NCBI GenBank assembly: GCA_964425225.1
Contig: CAYRMD010000020.1
Location: forward strand, 1 to 64,000
DNA: 64,000 nt
Reading direction: 5' to 3'
Source of the DNA: BPJU01 sp964425225
GTDB taxonomy: Bacteria > Planctomycetota > Planctomycetia > Pirellulales > Pirellulaceae
The first letter of the stretch is position 1. Every line of letters starts with the position of its first letter. A program made the translations under genes and the position numbers. Under the pieces are notes generated by a model, which saw only the letters and a program-made list of their open reading frames with translations, did no database searches and was not told the DNA's origin. This document shows positions 25,858 to 35,482 of this stretch, piece after piece.

Positions 25858-27642
25858 TTAGCCTGACGAGTCATCTTGTCCGAGGATCGCCGGATAGTTC
25901 TCTGTAAAAATGGACTCTAAGCCCTCACACATCTCACCTTGCTGCGCGGCTTGGGTCCACCACTGGAATGCTTCTTGGCGCTGTGCGTCGTTGGCCCGTG
26001 GATGTGTGGCCTGAAAAGCCGCGCGTACGGCCATGGCATGCGCATCGTCGGGCATACCATGTTTTAAGAGCGCTAATCCGAGCCGAAGCGGCAATTGGTC
26101 GAGTGGATAGGTTACATTTTGACCGGATACACGTACCGTTAGCGCCGTCGGCTTTCGTTCGACGATGCCCACCGAACTGGTTTCAGAGATTTCTACCGAG
26201 TCCCCCGCGCTCAGTTTTTCCAAAGCGCGACGGATCCCTTCGCGGTACTCCTCCAGATATAAGGCCAGTCGCTCCAATCGGGAATAAAGCATCTGGTGTT
26301 CTTCCGAGCGGACAAGCGGTCGCGTTTTTTCCAACTGCTGCAATGCCTCCGCGGCACGTTGCTCTAAGAGTGCCGTACGAGCCGCCTCGAACCCGGCCAC
26401 CAATTGTTGACGTTCTTCGAGCGTCAATGGAACGGAAGGCTTCTGCGGCTGAGTGCCAGCTCCGTTGCCGTTCGGACGCGTCGGTGTAGTCCCGCCCGGT
26501 TCTTGCATCTTGGGCTCAGGCAACGTAGAGCCCTCGGTGGTTCCATTCGATGGTCTGGGAGCGGGTTGTGAGCCCTCAGTATCCTCGCTCGGTGGGAGGT
26601 TAGGGACTCTGGTGTAATCGGTCGTCGACACCGGTGGTGCTAGTGCCACGTCGACGCTCGTCGTCTGAGGTGGTTGGCTCGACGTACCGGTCCGTAAAGG
26701 GCCTGGCGCAACGGCTGTCTGGGGCGACTTTGAAGCGAGGTTGCCCTGGAATGCGTTCTGAGAGGGGCCTGTCGAGTTGTCCGTCGCGTCAGTCACTGCA
26801 ACTGTGGTCATCCTCCCGGGTACCTGCCACCACCCTTTGCTAACCCAAAACCCTAAAAACGTTAGCACCACGCCACAGATCACGCCAGACACGAAACTAG
26901 ATGCGTGCGACCCGCTCGACAAACGGCGCGTTCGTGGACGTTGCGGGAATTTAGGACTAGCGGTTGGTTGGATCGGTGCGCCCGCGGATTCCTGTCGCAC
27001 GGAGCCTGTTACATTCGCTGCGGATGTCCCACGCATCGCTCCCGGGACGATGGGGGAGTTGGTCATCACAACCTCGGAAGGACATTTTGCGAGTGGCGAA
27101 GCCGCGTTGCCCCCTCGAACGTGCCCCTCCAACCAAGGCATGGGGGCCCTTGGATCGGCCGCCGAATCTGCGGTGGTGAAATCCGGAATGAAGGGTGCCA
27201 TTGCCATGGCCATGCTTTCTGTGACACCACTAGCGACCATGACCGCTTGGTCGGAATGGCTCGCGGCAGCAGTGGCGGCGACATCTTGGCCCATCGTTTC
27301 GCCCTGATTTCGCTGCTGCCGGGGAGCAACCGTACGCCGCAAAAACTCACCTACAGAAGCGCGCGACGGCTGGTGAGCGAGGATTCGATCGTACTGTTTC
27401 TTTTTTTCAGGGTCGGTAAGCGTCGTTTTAATGTGCTGCAGTGTGTCGAGTAAAGCCGTCCATTGCGCTGCATGACTTCCAGGTCGAATGTTTCGAACTC
27501 GCGCGATACAAGCGTCACAGGTTCGTTGAATCTCGGCAGTGTTATCTTCTTTTGCAGGCAAGCCCAAAAACGAGTAATAATCACGCAAAAGAAAATCGTC
27601 TGTCAAACCCAGCCATTCCTGCCATATCCTAAAAGCATCCAT
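25858..27642 (-). CDS. J-like domain membrane protein
   Basis: 594 residues. Residues about 18-90 resemble a J domain (LLRDYYSFLGLPA; HIKTTLTDPEKKKQYD) but the HPD motif that stimulates Hsp70 is missing. A low-complexity linker leads to one membrane helix (about 249-269, SSFVSGVICGVVLTFLGFWV). A Pro/Thr/Gly-rich stretch follows, and a helical C-terminal domain (about 405-590; LVAGFEAARTALLEQRAAEAL onward) contains a small beta part (DSVEISETSSVGIVERKPTAL). The topology places the J-like part in the cytoplasm. This organisation is frequent in planctomycetes; the function is unknown. It is alone between two convergent or divergent neighbours. Confidence 0.75.
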   Translation of the reverse strand: MDAFRIWQEWLGLTDDFLLRDYYSFLGLPAKEDNTAEIQRTCDACIARVRNIRPGSHAAQWTALLDTLQHIKTTLTDPEKKKQYDRILAHQPSRASVGEFLRRTVAPRQQRNQGETMGQDVAATAAASHSDQAVMVASGVTESMAMAMAPFIPDFTTADSAADPRAPMPWLEGHVRGGNAASPLAKCPSEVVMTNSPIVPGAMRGTSAANVTGSVRQESAGAPIQPTASPKFPQRPRTRRLSSGSHASSFVSGVICGVVLTFLGFWVSKGWWQVPGRMTTVAVTDATDNSTGPSQNAFQGNLASKSPQTAVAPGPLRTGTSSQPPQTTSVDVALAPPVSTTDYTRVPNLPPSEDTEGSQPAPRPSNGTTEGSTLPEPKMQEPGGTTPTRPNGNGAGTQPQKPSVPLTLEERQQLVAGFEAARTALLEQRAAEALQQLEKTRPLVRSEEHQMLYSRLERLALYLEEYREGIRRALEKLSAGDSVEISETSSVGIVERKPTALTVRVSGQNVTYPLDQLPLRLGLALLKHGMPDDAHAMAVRAAFQATHPRANDAQRQEAFQWWTQAAQQGEMCEGLESIFTENYPAILGQDDSSG

Positions 27643-28271
27643 CGTGGTATGTCCTGAAATATAGTTTCAAGCTTGCCAGGCAATACAGGCACACCCGCCA
27701 CACGCGCGGCAACAACGACAACGTTTGCCACCACGCCCCACCGGGCCGAGAACGGATCATACATTTGGTCCATCATAGCTGGCGCTTTGCGTAGAGGCAA
27801 CGACGGCCAATTCTTGGAGGGCGAATCGTGGCCTCTGATGGTCGGCTTTACAAAACCGCCAAGTCTTTTGCTTACATCTAAAGTTGCTTTGCCAAAAAAG
27901 ATCGAAGCCATCCCTGCTCCAAAGCTTGAAATCGCAAGATTCTCGCTAAGATCGGCTGCCGAGCGACAAGGCTACACGCTGTGCTGCATGCAGTATTGAC
28001 GGTGTTGCGCGCAATGCATGTGGCGAATTTGGTACATCCTGAGCGCTAGCGGACATGCATTCCGTTTAAATAGACGCCTGCAGTTTTTTCGTCGCGACGC
28101 TCTATCGTGTAGGACAAAGTTAGTTGTCCTTGGCACCCGTTAGAGTTGTCCTTTCTCAAGCGTGCAACGTCCTCGGTTCGTGTTGTGGATGGGGCGACTA
28201 GGGAGCTGGCGTTCCAGAAGCTATATTGCGGCAGGAAACTTTCGAAACATCGAATAAAGAGTGCGAAATCC
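27643..28271. other. Divergent intergenic region
   Basis: About 630 bp between the starts of the J-like gene and the GT39 gene. No convincing gene. At 28111-28130 lies AGGACAA-N6-TTGTCCT, a perfect inverted repeat, with a further TTGTCCT at 28146-28152; both are listed separately. Confidence 0.55.
28111..28152. promoter_or_regulatory. AGGACAA/TTGTCCT inverted repeat upstream of the GT39 gene
   Basis: AGGACAA (28111-28117) and TTGTCCT (28124-28130) form a perfect palindrome with a 6-bp spacer; a third TTGTCCT is at 28146-28152. The core AGGACA also occurs in the cluster before the gene at 23803. Operator function is inferred. Confidence 0.4.
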
Positions 28272-30116
28272 ATGAACATGGTGGATTCTTCCCGCGTGCG
28301 TGTTGGTGTCAGATGGTGGCCAGAGCTAATCGTGCTGCTGTTGGCAGTTTTTTTGCGCGTCTATGACCTCCATAAGCTCTCGCTATGTCACTACGATGAG
28401 GGCGTCTATGTCAGCAGCGCCCTCCGGCTGGCAGGCCGATCGGCCGAGGGTTTCGCCTTCCATCAACCGGAGCACGCTCCGCCACTTTTTCCGGCATGTG
28501 TGGCTGTGGTATTTGCTCTTCTTCAGGTGCCGTGGCCGAATGTGGCGCTCTATGTCAGCAGTCTCTTTGGAGTAGCCACAGTGGCTGTGGTGTATGGGCT
28601 CGGACGCCAATGGATGGGAAGACACGCTGGATGTGTGGCAGCGCTTTTACTTGCCACGAGCGATTTTCATATCGCGTTCTCTCGGATGGCACTTACCGAT
28701 GCCATGTTTAGCTTCTGGTTTACCCTAGTCATTGTCCTCTCGCTTGCCTCGGAACAGGCGCGCCTCAGGGGACGGCGCTGGGCCGAGTGTTTCCTGGTGC
28801 TTGCCGCCGGCCTGGCCGCTGGAATGGCGTGGCTTACCAAATATAACGGCTGGATGTCATTGCTGGTCGTCGCCGCAGCCGGATTATCGATCCGTATGCG
28901 GCATGTCGCGAGCGGTCATGGCGAGCCCGCTGTCTGGAGCCGCTTTACTCATTTGCCGGTACGGTTCACTTCGCTGGTGTCGATGGTCGTCTTAGCGTTC
29001 GTCTGTTATGCTCCTTGGATCTGGTATGTCTCGCACGATTACCCGGGCGGGTATCGCGGGCTGGTGCGGATTCACGCTAGTTATCTGGCCGACGATTGGC
29101 GCGAATACCTTCGTCACGTTGCTACCTATATGGGTTCCCTGGCCGCCATGCGCCACTGGGGATGGCTGTTGCTGGTCATTGGTGGACCGTTATGGCTGGT
29201 CAGGCGCGCGCGAGCCGACTGGTCAGCGGTTGTAGCAGCCCTGCTCTGGTCTGCCGTACTTGTCTTGGGCAGCGATGCTGTATGGATGGTCATCGCACTA
29301 TGGGCTAGCCTGGAGGCATTTAGCAGCCGAGATGTTTTCCGACATGTGTTGGCTGTATGGTTCCTTGCATTCTGTGTTTTAGCTCCGTGTTATTTCCCTT
29401 ATCTCAGGCTGGTATTACCGGCTCTGCCGGCAGCCACCTTGCTGGCCACCGGCACACTGGTGGAGACATTCTGGTCAGGATCGCTTGCCGGGGGTGACCG
29501 TTCAGCAACCACGAACCGAACCGTGGCGGGTGTGCGATTCGTCGTCTGTGGATTTCTATTGGGAATCTGGGCTTTGGCGGCACAGCCGTTTGGTCTACTG
29601 CCGGGTCGGGAACTCTGGTCGCGATGGCAGTCGACGCAGGGCTATCAAGCGTTCGCCGCTTGGGTAGCAGCCTCGACACCAGGCAATGCGGCCTTTTTGT
29701 GCCAAGGTCAGCCGCCTTTTGCGATATACTGCCCGCGTCAAGCGGTGGTGTTGGGCAACGAGTCGTTTGTGGCGGCTACCGAAGGCCTAACGGCTGATTG
29801 TCCAACATACTGGGCCGTGGATTTCCGGATTATTCACGAGCCGCACTCCATTCCACGCCGAGAGATGCAAGAGCAGATCCACGCACTCGAGTGGATTCAC
29901 TCGGTTCCGCTTGACCTCAATATCGTGACGCTATTGGACTACATGTCACCCCGGCAAGTGGCGAGCAAAGTACGCGGTACAACTGAGGTGGTCGAGCACA
30001 TACAGGCCCGCGACGGACGCACGGTTCCATTGCCCGGCCGGGTGACGTCTCCCGGTTGGGATGCGATTATGATATACTGCCTTGATGTTGGGAAACTGCC
30101 CTCCGGCCCTCGTTAG
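28272..30116 (+). CDS. Glycosyltransferase family 39-type membrane protein
   Basis: 614 residues with ten or more hydrophobic helices. After TM1 the luminal loop has HYDEGVYVSSA (Asp42-Glu43), matching the Asp-Glu pair essential in PMT/ArnT-type GT-C enzymes that use polyprenyl-phosphate sugars. The region FSRMALTDAMFSFWF is also typical. The last ~150 residues form a soluble extracytoplasmic domain. Start ATG 28272 is preferred because hydrophobic TM1 follows closely; the frame is open 42 codons upstream. A role in glycosylating lipid A, protein or another envelope component is inferred. Its stop overlaps the stop of the convergent PVC heme protein gene. Confidence 0.82.
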   Translation: MNMVDSSRVRVGVRWWPELIVLLLAVFLRVYDLHKLSLCHYDEGVYVSSALRLAGRSAEGFAFHQPEHAPPLFPACVAVVFALLQVPWPNVALYVSSLFGVATVAVVYGLGRQWMGRHAGCVAALLLATSDFHIAFSRMALTDAMFSFWFTLVIVLSLASEQARLRGRRWAECFLVLAAGLAAGMAWLTKYNGWMSLLVVAAAGLSIRMRHVASGHGEPAVWSRFTHLPVRFTSLVSMVVLAFVCYAPWIWYVSHDYPGGYRGLVRIHASYLADDWREYLRHVATYMGSLAAMRHWGWLLLVIGGPLWLVRRARADWSAVVAALLWSAVLVLGSDAVWMVIALWASLEAFSSRDVFRHVLAVWFLAFCVLAPCYFPYLRLVLPALPAATLLATGTLVETFWSGSLAGGDRSATTNRTVAGVRFVVCGFLLGIWALAAQPFGLLPGRELWSRWQSTQGYQAFAAWVAASTPGNAAFLCQGQPPFAIYCPRQAVVLGNESFVAATEGLTADCPTYWAVDFRIIHEPHSIPRREMQEQIHALEWIHSVPLDLNIVTLLDYMSPRQVASKVRGTTEVVEHIQARDGRTVPLPGRVTSPGWDAIMIYCLDVGKLPSGPR

Positions 30117-33100
30117 CGGCTTGCGCCTGCTTGAAACGCTTCGAAGTGCGGGTCGCCGCCTGAGCGCAGGTAAGCCAGTAGATCCAGTATTTCGTCTTTC
30201 TGAAAATGATCTAAGAGTCCCTCGGGCATCATCGACACAGGTGATGGAAACTGTTCCTCGATCATACGGCGCGACACACCGGTCATTCGACCCGGCTCGA
30301 GCATATTGGTTATGACCATGATATTGTCGTTCGATAAGTTGGCTACTTTTCCCACGACCGTTTGGCCATTGCGAAGCACGAACACGGTAGCCTGGTATTG
30401 ATCCGAAATGGCTTTACTGGGGTCGATAAGGGACTCGAGCAAATATCGGTAATCGAATCGCTTGCCAACTCCCGTAAGATCCGGACCGATGATGCCTCCC
30501 TGCCCGGCGAATCGATGGCATTTATAACAGAGCGCTTCGGCGAAGACGCGTTTTCCCTGCTCGAAGTCTCGGCCCGACAACCCGTTTTGTACGTCGGGTG
30601 CAAAGTCAGCCACGGTCCACTTACGAACAAACTCACGTTGACGCAGCGGCACATCAGGTTCGACGGGACTAATGGGTTGCTGCAGAAGATCCTGGAGTGC
30701 TGTGCGTTCTTCGTCTTTCAAGTTCTCCATTGCTTCGGCGCGGATGTTGCGGAGGAATCCCTCGAAACTATGGCCACCGCGGAGCTGCCCTGCTTGCTGG
30801 AACCAACGGAAGTATTCTTGACGTTGCTCCAATGTCCAGCCGCTCTTTAATACTCTCAAACAGAGCACGTAGTGTACCTGCTCTTCCTGGGTAGCGGCGC
30901 GTCGCAATAGTCCCAACGTGCGCTCTACGACCTTGGGCGCTTCCAAGTAGATCAGTAGGCGACACAGCTCTTGGTTTTCCCATTGACTTGACGCTGGGTA
31001 GTGTTGATTCAAATGCTCGAGCACTTTCTGGCGTTCCTGCTCGTTGGGCGCGCCCATGCGGATAAAGACAAGTCCGTAGGCGCGGAGCAACGCCAAACGC
31101 TGGGGCTCGGATAGCTGAGCCCACTCCAGGCGGCCGAGAAGATTCACCAGTCGTGACCGATACGAGTTAGGTCCGCAGCGAGCCAAGGCGATGGCGCCTT
31201 GAAGAATCGCCTCTGGGTTGCTTTCGTGTAACACTCGCTCCCCCCACCGCTCGACCGGCTGATGTTCTAGAGCAACACGCGCAGCGTAGCGTAGAAACCG
31301 GTCTTCACTGGCAAGGTATGGCCAAACTTCATCTATTACTTGTGCTTCGGTGCGGGTGAAGCAAGCCTCCAACTGGCGTCGAACGCGACGTTTTTCTGAT
31401 TCGCGGGCATCACCAGCCGCGACCGGTTCGGTGGACTCGTTGCCTACATAAGTAATGCGGTACAAACCTGACTGCGAGCGTCGACCGCCAGTGACGAAGT
31501 ACATCGCACCGTCGTGGGGATGAATCACTAAATCGGTGATTGCCAGGGGAGAAGCCGTGGCAAACAGCTCGAAATCCCCCTCATAACTAGCCCCTTTTGG
31601 CGTTAAGTGCACAGCATACAGCTTGCCGTAGCTCCAGTCGGCAATAAAGAGTGCACGCTGGTATTTCTCTGGAAATTGGGCTCCTGTGCCAAAGACGATA
31701 CCTGTTGGCGATCCTGGGCCAATGTTCACAGCGGCGGGCAAGCTATCGGGGTAAAATTCGGGCCATTTGCCGGTTCCGGAGCGCCAACCAAATTCACTTC
31801 CAGCAGTAACGTGACACACGCGCGTCGGGCGATACCACGGAGCTCCAATATCCCACTCCATGTCGGAGTCATAAGTGAACAACTCGCCGTCGGCATTAAA
31901 TGCGATGTCGAATTCATTGCGAAAGCCGATGCTAAAAAGTTCAAATTCGGAACCATCCGGTGAAACGCGGCAGATCCACCCGCCGGGAGCCAACCGCCCC
32001 ACCGCATGACCGCCGGCATCCCACATCCGCGGCAGTAGTTGGTCCTCTTGCCAGTTACGCGGAACCAGCGATTTTTCCACGCGCGGCAAGTCCGTGTGGT
32101 TACCGGCACATAAGAACAACGAGCGCCCGTCGGGTGAAAGGATGATCGAGTGAGGACCATGTTCTCCGCCACCGGCCAAACGGCGCAACAGTTTCACTTC
32201 GTCGAATCGGTCGTCGCCATCCGTGTCCCGTACGCGATACAAACCCTGTTCCCGCTCACCAGCCACGACGTACAAGCTGTCGAACGCGTACAACAGGCCA
32301 TGAGCTGTTCCCACAGCGACCTCAATGGGTTCCACGGACACCGAACTACCGTCGCGGCCGGCAAGTGGCACGGTTACGCGGTAGAGTTTTCCGTATTGAT
32401 CGCTGGTAATGAGGCGGCCGCGAGGATCCACGGTTAGCGATATCCAGGACCCTTCCACTTCACGCGGTACGGAATAGAGTAATTCGGCGCGAAAACCTTC
32501 TAGTAGCTTAATCTTTTCGGCGGGCGTGGCACTCGGCGTTACAGCGGACGACGCTTCGGCAAACCGAGCCGTTGTTATCGCATTCCACGGAGCATCACCC
32601 AATTTACCGCGTACGCGAGCTGATTGCCACTCGCCCGCTTCCATCCCCCCCGGCCGACGTCCTCGCCGCCAGCCTTCTGCGACCTGCCATTGATCGTCAC
32701 TTACGATAACAAGCGTTCCCGTTTGCTGAGAGACGATTTCTAAATGAAGCGCTAATCCAGCCGGCCCACCCGCGTTACGAGCTTCAACAGTGATCACATT
32801 CCGCCTCGGACGCAAAGCACTTGCAATGTCCGTGCGTACTGGTTGCTCCCACTCGTCGCTTTCCAACACGTTGCGTCCATTGACCGAAACGCGGAACATA
32901 TTGTCACACGTGACCGTGAGTATGGCTTTTTGTGGGCGCTCGGCTAGCTCGATGAACCTTCGAAAGGTCAGTTCTTGGTTCTCGCGTACCGTCTCCGACC
33001 AAATCCACCGCACGCTATCCAATTGCGACTGGCCACAAAGCGGGTAATCGAACAGCATCACCACTATGAAGGCACCGAGGAATCCTACATGCCAAACGGG

Positions 33101-33124
33101 CTGCCCATTCATAATGCGCCTCAT
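30113..33124 (-). CDS. PVC-type heme-binding beta-propeller protein with C-terminal cytochrome c
   Basis: 1003 residues with an N-terminal signal or anchor (WHVGFLGAFIVVMLFDYPLCG). A lectin-like beta domain (about 45-160; FRRFIELAERPQKAILTVT, VSVNGRNV) is followed by a six-bladed propeller of the glucose/sorbosone dehydrogenase type (about 200-560; DPRGRLITSDQYGKLYRV; HGPHSIILSPDGRSLFLCAGNH). HEAT-like helices come next (590-800). A cytochrome c domain with CYKCH and GPDLTGVGKRFDYRYLLESL (about 865-985) closes the protein. This architecture is characteristic of the Planctomycetes-Verrucomicrobia group and is thought to oxidise sugars or alcohols in the periplasm. The substrate is unknown. ATG 33124 has GAGGTGA upstream. 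Confidence 0.9.
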   Translation of the reverse strand: MRRIMNGQPVWHVGFLGAFIVVMLFDYPLCGQSQLDSVRWIWSETVRENQELTFRRFIELAERPQKAILTVTCDNMFRVSVNGRNVLESDEWEQPVRTDIASALRPRRNVITVEARNAGGPAGLALHLEIVSQQTGTLVIVSDDQWQVAEGWRRGRRPGGMEAGEWQSARVRGKLGDAPWNAITTARFAEASSAVTPSATPAEKIKLLEGFRAELLYSVPREVEGSWISLTVDPRGRLITSDQYGKLYRVTVPLAGRDGSSVSVEPIEVAVGTAHGLLYAFDSLYVVAGEREQGLYRVRDTDGDDRFDEVKLLRRLAGGGEHGPHSIILSPDGRSLFLCAGNHTDLPRVEKSLVPRNWQEDQLLPRMWDAGGHAVGRLAPGGWICRVSPDGSEFELFSIGFRNEFDIAFNADGELFTYDSDMEWDIGAPWYRPTRVCHVTAGSEFGWRSGTGKWPEFYPDSLPAAVNIGPGSPTGIVFGTGAQFPEKYQRALFIADWSYGKLYAVHLTPKGASYEGDFELFATASPLAITDLVIHPHDGAMYFVTGGRRSQSGLYRITYVGNESTEPVAAGDARESEKRRVRRQLEACFTRTEAQVIDEVWPYLASEDRFLRYAARVALEHQPVERWGERVLHESNPEAILQGAIALARCGPNSYRSRLVNLLGRLEWAQLSEPQRLALLRAYGLVFIRMGAPNEQERQKVLEHLNQHYPASSQWENQELCRLLIYLEAPKVVERTLGLLRRAATQEEQVHYVLCLRVLKSGWTLEQRQEYFRWFQQAGQLRGGHSFEGFLRNIRAEAMENLKDEERTALQDLLQQPISPVEPDVPLRQREFVRKWTVADFAPDVQNGLSGRDFEQGKRVFAEALCYKCHRFAGQGGIIGPDLTGVGKRFDYRYLLESLIDPSKAISDQYQATVFVLRNGQTVVGKVANLSNDNIMVITNMLEPGRMTGVSRRMIEEQFPSPVSMMPEGLLDHFQKDEILDLLAYLRSGGDPHFEAFQAGASR

Positions 33125-33458
33125 CGTTCACCTCTTTACCTATCACTACCATGGAAATCACTACCATGGAAAACCGGGTCATTTCCGACCAATGGTCATA
33201 GCATAATCAAGCCAATCAAGATATGCACGCCGGGCCAATCTTTCTACCGCCCTTTTACCCGTTGACAGCCCTTCACCAGTTTGAGGCTTGCCTGAACCAA
33301 GCAGCGTTAGGCAAAAGAATTCTTCGCTAAACCATTACGCAGCCTTGCTAGGTGCCGTTTTGTATCGTGGCGACTCTCGGTCTATGCGCCTTTGCCATAG
33401 ATCACCTCTGTCCGAGGGGGGACGCAATGGCGAAAGTAGAGTTGGGCCATTGAGAGCT
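33125..33458. other. Intergenic gap with no recognised feature
   Basis: About 330 bp between two minus-strand genes: upstream region of the PVC heme protein and end of lpxI. ACTACCATGGAAA occurs twice about 19 bp apart near 33147-33175. No gene or clear signal was found. Confidence 0.5.
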
Positions 33459-34406
33459 TTAGGCAGACAAATCGTCATCGCTCTGCTCTAACACCTCTGG
33501 TTCTTGCGTGAAGTTCTCCAGCATGTCGCAAGTTACCGCAACGAGAGAGATGCGGTGATTGTTAGCTAAGCTGCGCACGGTGGGAAGATCAAGCACAATG
33601 GTTTTCCCAGCCTCGATAGCTAGAACTCGGCCGCGCGCTTCGACAAGTGTTTCTAGCGTTTGGGGGCCGATGGTCGGCACGTCAAATCGCATGTCTTGTT
33701 GCGGCTTCGCAACTTTCACGACGGTAAATCCTCCCACCAGACACAAGGCTCCGGCGCGGCGAATACATTCGTCAGTGCCCTCAACGGCTTCCACAGCCAG
33801 AGTGGCCAGTCCCTTAACGGCAACGCTTTGTCCGACGTCCAATCGCCCCATCTGTTTGGCGAGTTTCCAACCGAAGGCAACGTCCTTCCAGAGCCGACCG
33901 GTTAAAGGTGGTCCGGCCAAAAGCCCAGCCGGTATAAGAAGTTCCGGTGCAAAATCGGTCGCCGGGACGAACTCGATCCCCTCTTTGCCGTACGCACTGA
34001 CGACAGCCGACAACAAGGTGTCATCGTTTCGATCGCGGGTGCGGCTAATCCAATGAGGGTAAAAGGTTCGAAAACATTTCCAATCGGGAAAGTGCCTCCA
34101 CCAGGAAAAAGGCTGAAACATGAGGACTTTGTGGATCTTTCCGGCCATGGTGGCGAACCGAACTCCGTGCTGTTGGAAAAAGCGAATCGAGGTGCCCAAG
34201 CTTCCAATTCCTACCCATCGAAAGCCGTTGCAGATCTGTGCCAAGAGGGGATCAGCGTGATCGCGAAAACCGACCGCATAGACAGGATGACCAGCCTGAC
34301 GAATCGCTTGTGCGACGATGATCGGTAATTGCCCCCAGCCGGCCAGTAGTCCGACCGGCTCGGTTTTCGCAGGCGGATCCAGTGAGGCAAGCCTACTGCG
34401 CGTCAT
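33459..34406 (-). CDS. lpxI: UDP-2,3-diacylglucosamine diphosphatase LpxI
   Basis: Cleaves UDP-2,3-diacylglucosamine to lipid X and UMP in the lipid A pathway, as the alternative to LpxH. The 315-residue protein is a full-length DUF1009/LpxI member. It has VGLLAGWGQLPIIVAQAIRQ at the N-terminus and FATMAGKIHKV. The conserved C-terminal domain holds GAKGL-like VAVKGLATLAVEAVEGTDECIRRAG, KVAKPQQDMRFDVPTIG (about 231-247) and the closing VLAIEAGKTIVLD. Its ATG overlaps the lpxD stop (ATGA), so the two are translationally coupled. No further lpx genes are in the window. Confidence 0.93.
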   Translation of the reverse strand: MTRSRLASLDPPAKTEPVGLLAGWGQLPIIVAQAIRQAGHPVYAVGFRDHADPLLAQICNGFRWVGIGSLGTSIRFFQQHGVRFATMAGKIHKVLMFQPFSWWRHFPDWKCFRTFYPHWISRTRDRNDDTLLSAVVSAYGKEGIEFVPATDFAPELLIPAGLLAGPPLTGRLWKDVAFGWKLAKQMGRLDVGQSVAVKGLATLAVEAVEGTDECIRRAGALCLVGGFTVVKVAKPQQDMRFDVPTIGPQTLETLVEARGRVLAIEAGKTIVLDLPTVRSLANNHRISLVAVTCDMLENFTQEPEVLEQSDDDLSA

Positions 34407-35482
34407 GCAGCATCCGATTGGGAATCGTCCAATTCTGACCGTTCTAATCCCATTCGTGCTACGATTCGTTCGACGAGTTGTTCCAAGCGCTTCAGTTGTC
34501 GCCGCATTTCCGGTATTTTGGCCATACTAACCAGAATTTGCCGCTCTTCGCGTTCGGGGCGAGCCGGGGCGCCGAAATAACATTCCCCAGCCGGTATGCT
34601 GCTGGCCACACCGGCTTGAGCCCCCAGCCGTACGCCGTCACCAATATCGACGTGGTCGCGCACACCCACTTGTCCGGCCATGATCACGTAGTCGCCTGTC
34701 GTGCAACTGCCGGCAATCCCCACTTGGGAGCAGAGCAAGTTGTGACGACCGATGTGGCAGTTGTGAGCAATCATGACTTGATTATCGATTTTTGTACCTT
34801 CACCGATCACCGTGGCATCAAAAGTGCCTCGATCGATCGTGGTACACGCCCCGATCTCGACATCGTCCTGAATTTCCACGTAACCGACTTGAGCTGACCG
34901 TCGATACCGCCCTTCGCGAAGCCCATATCCAAAGCCGTACGCACCAATGACGGCATTGGCATGGATAATGACGCGGTTGCCGATCCGAGTGCCTTCGTAG
35001 ATAACGACATTGGGAAACAATAAGCATTGCTGCCCAATTTGGGAACCTGCTAAGATGCGGCAGCCGCTATGTACCACCGTCCCGGCCCCGATCGTTACTT
35101 GGCGATCAATCCAGACTCCCGGATAGATTGTGGCACTGGAGTCGATCTGGGCTTCCGGGTGGATCCAAGCATCAGAGCTGATACCGGGTGCCGAGCTTTC
35201 GGGTAAGGGGCGCACGTACCGCACAATGCATTCGAAAGCTTCCAAACAATCGTCCACGACAATTGCGGGACGATCTATCAAGGGATGCTCGGCTAATGCC
35301 TGGGGAATCAGGCAGGCTGACGCTCGGCATGTGGCCAATTGCTTCAGATACCGTTCGCTGTCCACCAGGGTTATATCGCCTGATTGAGCCCATCGCACCG
35401 TCACGGCATTGCGAATGGTAAGCGCCGGGTCTCCTTTGAGTTGCCCCTTAACAAGAGCAGCTAGTTCACCGAGAGTTGGCAT
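34403..35482 (-). CDS. lpxD: UDP-3-O-acylglucosamine N-acyltransferase
   Basis: Adds the second acyl chain, from acyl-ACP, to the lipid A precursor. The 359-residue protein starts at MPTLGELAALVKGQL, after AGGGAT at good spacing; a longer frame of 27 codons is not used. It has the N-terminal uridine-binding domain, a left-handed beta-helix of hexapeptide repeats (about 105-305), and the catalytic histidine in MIAHNCHIG (His240). A C-terminal helix follows (315-345). Length and order of domains are normal. It overlaps lpxI by four bases. The 347-bp gap upstream is shared with the divergent MscS gene. Confidence 0.95.
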   Translation of the reverse strand: MPTLGELAALVKGQLKGDPALTIRNAVTVRWAQSGDITLVDSERYLKQLATCRASACLIPQALAEHPLIDRPAIVVDDCLEAFECIVRYVRPLPESSAPGISSDAWIHPEAQIDSSATIYPGVWIDRQVTIGAGTVVHSGCRILAGSQIGQQCLLFPNVVIYEGTRIGNRVIIHANAVIGAYGFGYGLREGRYRRSAQVGYVEIQDDVEIGACTTIDRGTFDATVIGEGTKIDNQVMIAHNCHIGRHNLLCSQVGIAGSCTTGDYVIMAGQVGVRDHVDIGDGVRLGAQAGVASSIPAGECYFGAPARPEREERQILVSMAKIPEMRRQLKRLEQLVERIVARMGLERSELDDSQSDAA

